From assembly GCA_021806355.1 (NCBI GenBank), contig JAJZXT010000200.1, forward strand, positions 1-12,564: a DNA stretch of 12,564 bases, read 5' to 3'. The notes below the pieces were generated by a model. The model was not told the origin of the DNA. It searched no databases and saw nothing but the letters and a program-made list of their open reading frames with translations. Positions 6,873 through 12,432 of this stretch are shown here, one piece after another. Each line of letters opens with the position of its first letter. Within the stretch, counting starts at the first letter, position 1. The translations under genes were made by a program, and so were the position numbers. The stretch is from Thermoplasmata archaeon. Lineage in GTDB: Archaea; Thermoplasmatota; Thermoplasmata; Thermoplasmatales; Thermoplasmataceae.

Positions 6873-7836
6873 TTCTTTCACCAATCCTAAAAATAACATA
6901 AAGGGACAGAATCAATATGGCAGATATAGTCAAGGCGATGTAGAATCTTTCGGTACCTGGGATATTTATGAACGTTCCTTTTTTTAGCCCTTCAAGTGCC
7001 ATCTCCACTCCAAGGTAACTCAATATTGCAAAGAATACCCATCTCACATCCTTGTTGGAAATCCTGAGGAGGATCTTTGATCCAATTATGGCTCCAATGA
7101 GAACCCCTATAGCTGTTGCCGCTGCCAGGTAAAATTGGATAAATCCGTTATACCAGTAGATTGAACTGCTCGTCGCTGCAGTTATGCCTATCATGAAGTT
7201 GCTTGTCGTTGTGGTAACTTTCATCGGCAGGTTCATAGCCCAATCCATTCCAAGCACCTTCAATGCGCCGCTCCCTATTCCCAGTAATCCGGAGAGCATT
7301 CCTGCAAAGAACATGATTATCTCTCCGAGCCACCATCTAATTCCTATATATTCAATAGTTTTCTTCTGCTTCTGATCGTAATATTTTCCGTGAAGCTGGA
7401 AAATTCTGCTGGTAAAATCAGGTTTCACCACTCGTGTTCCTTCATATTTCCCCCTGTTTATAGTAGGGACGATGGAAGTTAGTATGACAATGCCAAAGAG
7501 GAGGTAAAGAACCCATTCAAGGGCGTATTTATAAACAACAGTTACCAGTAATGAACCTACGATAGCACCCAAAGTTGTTGCCACTTCCAAGCCCACACCT
7601 ATCTTAACGTTTGCAATCTTCTTCTTGGTGTATGTTCCTGCTGATCCTGCTGACGTCGCAATGGTTGAAATTAAACTGGCACCTGTTGCAAAAATTATGG
7701 GCACGCCGTAAAACAGCGTAAGAATGGGGACAAGAACCGATCCTCCTCCCAATCCAGTCACAGATCCAATAATCCCGGCAATGACGCCTCCGGCTACTAT
7801 CTCAAGGAATCTCAGGAGTGTCATTACCTCCGTCAT
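6856..7836 (-). CDS. TauE/SafE family permease (putative sulfite/organosulfonate transporter)
   Basis: A 326-aa polytopic membrane protein. It contains the two-fold family repeat: an N-terminal half with 'GGVIAGIIGSVTGLGGGSVLVP' (about residues 16-37), and a second half with 'FFAGMLSGLLGIGSGALKV'. About eight hydrophobic segments are visible, split by a hydrophilic loop around 128-160. The family exports sulfite, sulfoacetate or related anions, or takes them up, and some members have other substrates. Two ATGs compete for the start: 7836, or 7824 preceded directly by GGAGGT (7826-7831, minus strand) at unusually short spacing. The gene overlaps the DUF1634 gene downstream. It is separated by 57 nt from a small unknown gene upstream, and lies about 0.9 kb from the dsr operon on the opposite strand. 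Handling of sulfite for that operon is inferred from this context, not shown. Confidence 0.88.
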   Translation of the reverse strand: MTEVMTLLRFLEIVAGGVIAGIIGSVTGLGGGSVLVPILTLFYGVPIIFATGASLISTIATSAGSAGTYTKKKIANVKIGVGLEVATTLGAIVGSLLVTVVYKYALEWVLYLLFGIVILTSIVPTINRGKYEGTRVVKPDFTSRIFQLHGKYYDQKQKKTIEYIGIRWWLGEIIMFFAGMLSGLLGIGSGALKVLGMDWAMNLPMKVTTTTSNFMIGITAATSSSIYWYNGFIQFYLAAATAIGVLIGAIIGSKILLRISNKDVRWVFFAILSYLGVEMALEGLKKGTFINIPGTERFYIALTISAILILSLYVIFRIGERNGQKQ

Positions 7837-7893
7837 CGTTGAGCATTACCGGATATTATTTATCAGTTTTCAAAGCATATTAAAATTCTTGAG

Positions 7894-8280
7894 TTATTTT
7901 CTCTTTTTTATTATTTCAGAAAGCACGGTCTTATCTAAATCAGTTTTGAATTTAATTTTCTTGGACTTTAGGATCTTTGCGATTTTTTCAGTGATTTCTG
8001 CAATATCTTCGGAAGGATAGTTTCTGATTATAATCATCTCTTTCTTATCAATGGGAAAAATAAGTTTCAGTCTGGAATTTTCAGAGTTGTATCCAAGCGG
8101 TTTCTTTCCTTCCCGAATTTCCCTCATGTTGAGTTCAAGCCTGACCTGATCATGTTGTATTTCTTCCTGAGTTTGCTTCCCTTTTTCGGCTATTTCGTCA
8201 AATATTAATGGAAAGACTTTTTCGAGGCTTTTCCAATTAAACGAATCGTCAAAATAAATGTGCCCGCTTAAATTCTTCAC
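7894..8280 (-). CDS. Hypothetical protein, 128 aa
   Basis: Not recognised. It is a soluble-looking, highly charged protein without signal peptide, membrane segment or Cys pairs. The N-terminal part contains 'FNWKSLEKVFPLIFDEIAEK', predicted mainly helical. A middle stretch carries 'RLELNMREIREGKK'. A hydrophobic strand 'RLKLIFPIDKKEMIIIRN' follows, then a Lys-rich helical tail (ITEKIAKILKSKKIKF). The mixed strand/helix pattern suggests a small alpha/beta domain. The start is a GTG at 8278-8280. A TATA-like AAATAAATTAA on the minus strand (about 8301-8311) is 26 nt upstream, fitting a leaderless transcript. It points the same way as the TauE/SafE and DUF1634 genes, 57 nt before the permease, so it may belong to their unit. 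That the protein is expressed is likely; its function is unknown. Confidence 0.6.
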   Translation of the reverse strand: MKNLSGHIYFDDSFNWKSLEKVFPLIFDEIAEKGKQTQEEIQHDQVRLELNMREIREGKKPLGYNSENSRLKLIFPIDKKEMIIIRNYPSEDIAEITEKIAKILKSKKIKFKTDLDKTVLSEIIKKRK

Positions 8281-8300
8281 ATTACTGAATATATTTCTTG

Positions 8301-8311
8301 TTAATTTATTT
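8301..8311 (-). promoter_or_regulatory. TATA-like box for the 128-aa gene
   Basis: AAATAAATTAA on the minus strand is centred about 26 nt before the GTG at 8280, the spacing expected for a leaderless archaeal transcript. Confidence 0.4.
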
Positions 8312-8755
8312 TCTTTTTATGATCTATTTCACGAATTGAAATGTATTTTGCCTTTCGGAGCAGTAAATAAAGGGTGAATTCAGCGAAAAAGTAAAAAAAT
8401 GGCGTGATTGAGAAGCATCGTCCTGCAGAAAACGTAGTTGGCATAGGCTAACTCTCCACCGTCTAAAATGTACCATTAGTGCGGCGGCGTCTGTGTTCTG
8501 GAGCTATGGCTATTATCATTTCCCCACCCGTCGAGTTTTTGCATCTATGACGAGATATGATCCTGATTATGTGGCATTCTGTGTCCTAAACTTGAATTAA
8601 TGGTCGAATAAATAGATCTTAAGCGGATCACAACAAGAATTAACGAAGCTCGCACTCGGTTATGGAACAACTTGAAAGGAAGCAATTTTTCCCTTACAGA
8701 TACGGTAGTTCGTTTATGACCATCTTTTTCATAAAGAATTAAGGGTGAGTAGATA
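8312..8755. other. Long divergent intergenic region upstream of the dsr operon
   Basis: About 440 nt without a convincing gene, between the divergent 128-aa gene and dsrC. The part at about 8400-8560 is visibly richer in G+C than the AT-rich flanks, and short stretches read like protein but with stops. On the minus strand around 8380-8590 the frame runs through two in-frame stops and includes 'YILDGGELAYANYVF' and 'CRTMLLNHAIF'. On the plus strand near 8610-8720 there is 'RITTRINEARTRLWNNLKG'. This could be a decayed gene or chance. The right end must hold the dsr promoter; GTTTATGA at about 8712-8719 is the best TATA-like candidate, placing the transcript start near 8740. Confidence 0.35.
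8743..8748 (+). promoter_or_regulatory. Shine-Dalgarno site of dsrC
   Basis: GGGTGA lies 7 nt before the ATG at 8756 and is complementary to the archaeal 16S rRNA 3' end. It fixes the dsrC start and shows that the operon mRNA has a leader, unlike several genes in the left part of the window. Confidence 0.6.
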
Positions 8756-9106
8756 ATGGATTCATCGGAAAACAAGAGATTTATAAAACTTAAGACCGCT
8801 GAAGGAAGGGAAAAGGAAATTGAAATAGACGAGGACGGTTTCCTTGTCAACCCGGGAGAATGGTGTCCTGAATTTGCATTAGCGATAGCGGGCGATGAGT
8901 CAGTGGCAGAGCTCACTCCTGAGCATTGGAAAATCATAGATTACCTTAGAAAATACTATATGGAATTCGGCAGCTGCCCCCCAATCAGGATGGTTGTCAA
9001 AAACACGGGAAATGATCTGAAAAAGATATATCAATTGTTTCCGACGGGACCGGCCAAGGGTGCGTGCAGGCTTGCAGGAGCACCAAAACCAACAGGATGC
9101 GTGTAA
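8756..9106 (+). CDS. dsrC: DsrC, sulfur-carrier protein of dissimilatory sulfite reduction
   Basis: A 116-aa DsrC/TusE-family protein. The C-terminal arm reads 'FPTGPAKGACRLAG' then 'PKPTGCV', with C104 and the penultimate C115 eleven residues apart. Both cysteines are those needed to form the DsrC trisulfide; TusE-type sulfur-relay proteins keep only the penultimate one. From the family, DsrC receives the sulfite-derived sulfur from DsrAB as a trisulfide that the DsrMK(JOP) membrane complex then reduces, or runs in reverse during sulfur oxidation. The core also has the family motifs 'DEDGFLVNPGEW' (26-37) and 'ELTPEHWKIIDYLRKYY' (52-68). Two more cysteines (C37, C74) are present. It is the first gene of the operon, with a good Shine-Dalgarno motif, and is followed after 2 nt by the small Cys-rich gene. 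Cytosolic. Confidence 0.95.
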   Translation: MDSSENKRFIKLKTAEGREKEIEIDEDGFLVNPGEWCPEFALAIAGDESVAELTPEHWKIIDYLRKYYMEFGSCPPIRMVVKNTGNDLKKIYQLFPTGPAKGACRLAGAPKPTGCV

Positions 9107-9108
9107 GA

Positions 9109-9411
9109 ATGATATATCTTGTTTGTCCGATTTGCGGATATTCAATCGATATCATGGCGGATGAGGAAGTTAATAACATAGTTCGTGCAAAGAGATTGAA
9201 ATATCTCACAACCAGAGATCAGGTTTGCCCGAATTGCGTGAATACAATTGGAAAATGCGAAAAAATCGAGGCAAAGGAAAGTGAAATTCCGGTGATTCGA
9301 GTAGTTTTAGACGAAAATCAAAGGAGTTATTTTACAGATTACTGCAGGAAGAATGGTTACGCCGTTGGAACAGGTTACGCACTTGATCAGTATTTGAAGG
9401 TGAAAGCATGA
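9109..9411 (+). CDS. Small CxxC-pair (zinc-ribbon-like) protein inside the dsr operon
   Basis: Not recognised as a named Dsr protein. It is a 100-aa soluble protein opening directly with MIYLVCPICGY. The first pair is C6-x2-C9 (CPIC) and the second C40-x2-C43 (CPNC), followed by C50 and C79. The two CPxC knuckles about 30 residues apart suggest a zinc ribbon or a rubredoxin-like metal site. The C-terminal half (IPVIRVVLDENQRSYF, then YALDQYLKVKA) looks alpha/beta. The ATG at 9109 is chosen because it follows the dsrC stop by 2 nt and has AGGATG upstream; an ATG at 9097 is possible, and the open frame extends to a GTG at 9064 inside dsrC, which is unlikely. Its stop overlaps the dsrA start as ATGA, so translation is probably coupled to dsrA. 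A role as maturation, regulatory or electron-transfer accessory of DsrAB is inference from position alone. Confidence 0.75.
   Translation: MIYLVCPICGYSIDIMADEEVNNIVRAKRLKYLTTRDQVCPNCVNTIGKCEKIEAKESEIPVIRVVLDENQRSYFTDYCRKNGYAVGTGYALDQYLKVKA
9399..9403 (+). promoter_or_regulatory. Shine-Dalgarno site of dsrA
   Basis: GGTGA lies 4 nt before the ATG at 9408, inside the last codons of the small Cys-rich gene. It supports the 4-nt ATGA overlap as a real translational coupling. Confidence 0.55.
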
Positions 9412-10589
9412 CAGAAGTCTTGGAGGAAGTCAGGAAGGGAAGGGAAATCGTTAGCGAGATAGAGAAGGGACCTTGGCCAAATTTCATAAGAGAAGCAAAG
9501 AAGACCAGATATCTTGTGGACCTTTACGGTGCCTCTCTCTATCTCAAGAGGGATCTGTTCACCACAGGAGGGTATGTGTCAGTTCCAGGGGTGCCTACAG
9601 GCATCCTTATGAGGGTTACCAGCAGGCCAGACATCGGTGAGAGTGCAAATGTTGTGAGGGTCCTGATACCATCTGGCAATTTCATGACATCTGATATGAT
9701 GGATGGGTTCTGCGACTTTGCAGATAAGTATGGAGTGGGAATGTTGCACGCCTTGAGCACCGGTCACAATATAGAAATACCAGGGATCCCAAAGGAAAGG
9801 GTCAGGGATTTCGCAGTGGAATTCAGGGATGCCGGATTCGAAATGGGGTCAACAGGAGATGCTTTCAGAAACGTGACAAACTGTGTCGGCGCTGCACTGT
9901 GCGAGTATGCCAATCTTGACACGATGCAAGCCAGAGATAGCTTCTATGACAGGTTTAACGACTACGCGAAATACCCCACCTTCCCGCACAAGGTGAAATT
10001 GAAGATATCAGGTTGCCCACTTGATTGTGCCAGAAGCACACAAAAAGCAGATCTTGGGATCGTGGGTTCCTGGGAAGGGGCACCAATTGTCAATGAACAG
10101 ATGATAAAGAAGCTTGGAAGCAAGAAGATTGATGATATAATACAATCCTGTCCAACTCTTGCTATTTCTGCTTCAGAAGAGGGTATCAAAATAAAAGGAG
10201 AAGATTGCATCCAGTGCATGGGATGCCTCAGAAAGGGTGAAGGCGCAATTTCTCCCGGAAAGGAGAAGAGGTTCCTTATATATGTTGGTGGCAAACTCAG
10301 GGGAAAGAAGGGCCCCTTAACCGGTAAACTTCTGACGAGGGTCAACACCATGGATGAGGCAATGAATCTTATAGGGAAGATTGTGGAGGTCTTCAGTGAC
10401 CATGCGGCGAGGAAGGAAAGAATGGGAGACCTGATTTTCAGAATTGGAATGAAAGGCTTCCTGGATCTGATGGGCATGAAAGCTGGTGCCATGAATGTTA
10501 AGGATCTCAGAACGAACATATTTTACGCCGTGAATGAGGAAGACAGGAAGCAGATACCAGAGAGGATTGTAAGAGGTGAGCCACAGTGA
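9408..10589 (+). CDS. dsrA: Dissimilatory sulfite reductase alpha subunit
   Basis: A 393-aa protein of the DsrA type. The siroheme-[4Fe-4S] ligand set is complete: C159-x5-C165 ('NCVGAALCEYANLD') and C203-x3-C207 ('ISGCPLDCARS'), preceded by 'STGDAFRNVTNC', a DsrA-like context. A ferredoxin insert follows, with C248 ('SCPTLAI') and C267-x2-C270-x2-C273. DsrA keeps its fourth Cys in the upstream CP position, so the missing C-terminal fourth Cys is normal. With DsrB it forms the alpha2beta2 enzyme that reduces sulfite by six electrons, delivering the sulfur to DsrC. At 393 residues it is somewhat shorter than many DsrA proteins (usually a little over 400). The start overlaps the small upstream gene by 4 nt (ATGA) with a GGTGA site; the stop overlaps dsrB by 4 nt. 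Cytosolic. Strong call for DsrA over assimilatory SiR, because a matching dsrB follows. Confidence 0.92.
   Translation: MTEVLEEVRKGREIVSEIEKGPWPNFIREAKKTRYLVDLYGASLYLKRDLFTTGGYVSVPGVPTGILMRVTSRPDIGESANVVRVLIPSGNFMTSDMMDGFCDFADKYGVGMLHALSTGHNIEIPGIPKERVRDFAVEFRDAGFEMGSTGDAFRNVTNCVGAALCEYANLDTMQARDSFYDRFNDYAKYPTFPHKVKLKISGCPLDCARSTQKADLGIVGSWEGAPIVNEQMIKKLGSKKIDDIIQSCPTLAISASEEGIKIKGEDCIQCMGCLRKGEGAISPGKEKRFLIYVGGKLRGKKGPLTGKLLTRVNTMDEAMNLIGKIVEVFSDHAARKERMGDLIFRIGMKGFLDLMGMKAGAMNVKDLRTNIFYAVNEEDRKQIPERIVRGEPQ
10573..10579 (+). promoter_or_regulatory. Shine-Dalgarno site of dsrB
   Basis: GAGGTGA lies 6 nt before a GTG at 10586-10588. It decides the GTG as the dsrB start and produces a GTGA overlap with the dsrA stop. 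Confidence 0.6.
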
Positions 10590-11653
10590 CAGCAATTGAG
10601 GGTCCTCCAAGGCCATATTCCAATTTTATTCCCGACTACCTGAAGGGTTCCATAGGCAAGTGGATCAACCACACCGTCGTCAGATCGGGTATCATTGAGC
10701 ATGTGGATTCAGAAGGAAGAAAAGTCTATAGCGTAAAAGCGGGTTCCACTCCAAACGGCAGATACAGTACTGAAACGATGAGAAAGATATCGGAGCTTGC
10801 GAGGAAGTATGCTGGGGGTTCCATGAGATTCACACAGGCTCTCAACATGGAGTTCATAACCAAGGATCTGGAAGATGCCCAAACACTCACGAATGAACTG
10901 AATGCACTTGGCTTTCCTGTCGGCGGGTGGGAAGGGCATATCTGGAATATGACCAGCTGTGCAGGCTACTTCCATTGTGCACTTGCGGCAACTGATGCGC
11001 CATCCATCTTACAGAGTCTTGCCAATGATCTTCATGATTACTTCGATAAGGAGGAGCTACCCTCCAAGCTTGCAATATCGGTCTCCGGATGCCCAAGTTC
11101 TTGCGGAGGGAGTTTCCTCACCGACATCTCAATCAGTGGCATCCATACGGAGGTTCCAGTAGTGACTGATGCAGCTAAAACCTGCGATATGCAGGGAACG
11201 GCATTTTCCTGCCCGGTTGGCGCTATACAGCTGAAACCCTTGCCAGACGGATCCAGAACACTGGAGATCCGAGCAAACCTATGCATCGGATGCGGGCTGT
11301 GCTTAAGCGCATGCGCCGGTATAATATTCCAGACACCTGAGAAGACCGACGGTCATGCGATTGCTATAGGCGGAAAAGCCTCTGCTTCGAGGTATGGGAC
11401 AACGCTTGGAAGGATTGTGGTGCCGTTCATGCCAAACGAACCTCCCCACTATGAGAAGACGGTCGCAGTTGTTCGCAAGATTGTTGAAACATGGAAGGCA
11501 GATGCAAAGAAAGGGGAACGCATATCTGACTGGATCGATAGGATAGGTTGGGAGAAATTCTTCATGAAGACTGGTTTGCCATTCTTCCAGCAGAGCATGG
11601 AGTACCTGGACCTCAGAGGAATCATGACCATAAGGGAAGGAAGTGGCAGATAA
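10586..11653 (+). CDS. dsrB: Dissimilatory sulfite reductase beta subunit
   Basis: A 355-aa DsrB-type protein, starting with GTG. The siroheme region has C125-x5-C131 in 'TSCAGYFHCALAATDAPS', which resembles the DsrB 'GW.HC..PA.DA' box, and C169-x3-C173 in 'SGCPSSCGGSF'. The ferredoxin insert uses C209 ('SCPVGAI') and C233-x2-C236-x2-C239, with an extra C243. Then comes 'GGKASASRYGTTLGRIVVPF', the conserved DsrB-like end of the ferredoxin module. The C-terminal 'IDRIGWEKFFMKTGLPF' matches the DsrB tail. DsrB carries the catalytic siroheme in known enzymes. The cysteine pattern is odd: known DsrB proteins lack the first Cys of CX5C and have CC-x3-C, whereas here the full DsrA-like CX5C/CX3C set is present. 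The assignment as beta subunit rests on gene order and these motifs. It overlaps dsrA by 4 nt and is 23 nt from the dsrM-like start. Confidence 0.9.
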   Translation: MTAIEGPPRPYSNFIPDYLKGSIGKWINHTVVRSGIIEHVDSEGRKVYSVKAGSTPNGRYSTETMRKISELARKYAGGSMRFTQALNMEFITKDLEDAQTLTNELNALGFPVGGWEGHIWNMTSCAGYFHCALAATDAPSILQSLANDLHDYFDKEELPSKLAISVSGCPSSCGGSFLTDISISGIHTEVPVVTDAAKTCDMQGTAFSCPVGAIQLKPLPDGSRTLEIRANLCIGCGLCLSACAGIIFQTPEKTDGHAIAIGGKASASRYGTTLGRIVVPFMPNEPPHYEKTVAVVRKIVETWKADAKKGERISDWIDRIGWEKFFMKTGLPFFQQSMEYLDLRGIMTIREGSGR

Positions 11654-11665
11654 CCCTTGAAGGAT

Positions 11666-11670
11666 GGTGG
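11666..11670 (+). promoter_or_regulatory. Shine-Dalgarno site that points to a TTG start for the dsrM-like gene
   Basis: GGTGG (within AGGATGGTGG) lies 6 nt before an in-frame TTG at 11677. The only in-frame ATG further upstream (11548) is deep inside dsrB and would add a non-membrane leader, so this site favours TTG. Confidence 0.45.
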
Positions 11671-11676
11671 AATACT

Positions 11677-12432
11677 TTGACTATTTTGACTATTTTTACT
11701 ATTGCCGTTGTGACCTTTGCTTATTTGGCAGTGGGCATCATGTTTCTTGGTAGCTTTATCGTGGTATTGAGGTGGATATTCAAGAAGAAAGGTCCTACAA
11801 ACACCTACCTTGGGTATCCAAACCTCTTCACTTACCCCGGACAGAATACCCGTCTTCAAGCGGTCAAAAACATGCTGTCCAGAATGCTTCTTTTCAGTAG
11901 TGCAAAGGATGATCCATTCGTCAGATACACTGGGCTCGCATTTCACTGGAGTCTGTGGATCATAATATTGGCGCACTCTGACCTGATTCTCATGCCATAT
12001 TTTGCTGCAGCTGGAGTATCGGAAATTACAATGGAAGCCATAGGAGCATATCTTGGAACCACGCTTGCATTCGTTATGGTTGGGTCTGGTCTTATGTTGG
12101 TGGGGAGAAGGGTTCTGAATCCTTACCTTAGAAAGATAAGCAATGCCTCAGACTACTTTTCTATACTGCTGATTGTAGGAATCGGAATAACTGGAATCCT
12201 TATGCGTTTCATTCTCCCCGCTGATTTTGCTTATGCACAGGTCAGTCCTTTCATTTTGTCGCTCTTTTCATTTGCACCAATCGCGGTGCCATATGCCCCA
12301 ATTTTCATTGTGCACTTTCTTCTGACACTCACCCTGCTCGCCTATCTACCCTTGAGCAAGCTTGTTCACCCCTATGCGTTCTTCACCAGCCCTACCATAT
12401 GTTCCATATCTCACCAGGGTGAAGTTCAATGA
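11677..12432 (+). CDS. dsrM: DsrM-like membrane cytochrome b subunit (NarI family)
   Basis: A polytopic membrane protein of about 251 aa from the TTG start, with five or six hydrophobic segments. Four histidines, at 90, 100, 213 and 231, are placed 10 and 18 residues apart. That is the spacing of the four heme-b ligands in NarI-type quinol oxidase subunits, which predicts two hemes b. From the family, DsrM takes electrons from menaquinol and passes them to DsrK, which reduces the DsrC trisulfide. The start is uncertain. TTG at 11677 follows GGTGG and leaves 23 nt after dsrB; an ATG at 11737 would cut the first membrane segment; the upstream ATG at 11548 would overlap dsrB by about 100 nt. The stop overlaps the next gene as ATGA. 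The loop at about 36-65 is soluble and rich in Gly, Pro and Tyr. DsrM is chosen over NarI because no nitrate reductase genes are present. Confidence 0.82.
   Translation: MTILTIFTIAVVTFAYLAVGIMFLGSFIVVLRWIFKKKGPTNTYLGYPNLFTYPGQNTRLQAVKNMLSRMLLFSSAKDDPFVRYTGLAFHWSLWIIILAHSDLILMPYFAAAGVSEITMEAIGAYLGTTLAFVMVGSGLMLVGRRVLNPYLRKISNASDYFSILLIVGIGITGILMRFILPADFAYAQVSPFILSLFSFAPIAVPYAPIFIVHFLLTLTLLAYLPLSKLVHPYAFFTSPTICSISHQGEVQ
12417..12422 (+). promoter_or_regulatory. Shine-Dalgarno site of the gene after dsrM
   Basis: GGGTGA lies 6 nt before the ATG at 12429, supporting that start and the ATGA overlap with the dsrM-like gene. Confidence 0.5.

Noticed and set aside
8545..8937. 130-aa minus-strand frame over the dsrC start and upstream region
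   Set aside because: Its first half is antisense to dsrC and the rest lies in the intergenic region; no family resemblance or promoter.
8756..9106. Calling the first operon gene TusE (tRNA thiolation relay)
   Set aside because: Both C-terminal cysteines are present and the gene heads a dsrAB operon, so DsrC is the right call.
9064..9108. Longer N-terminus for the small Cys-rich protein, starting inside dsrC
   Set aside because: The GTG at 9064 lies in the conserved C-terminal codons of dsrC; the ATG at 9109, 2 nt after the dsrC stop, is more natural.
9962..10519. 185-aa open frame on the minus strand inside dsrA
   Set aside because: It is antisense to a strongly supported gene, has no recognisable motif, and is kept open by the codon pattern of dsrA.
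11449..11976. 175-aa open frame on the minus strand across dsrB and the dsrM-like gene
   Set aside because: It is antisense to two well-supported genes with conserved motifs and has no family features.
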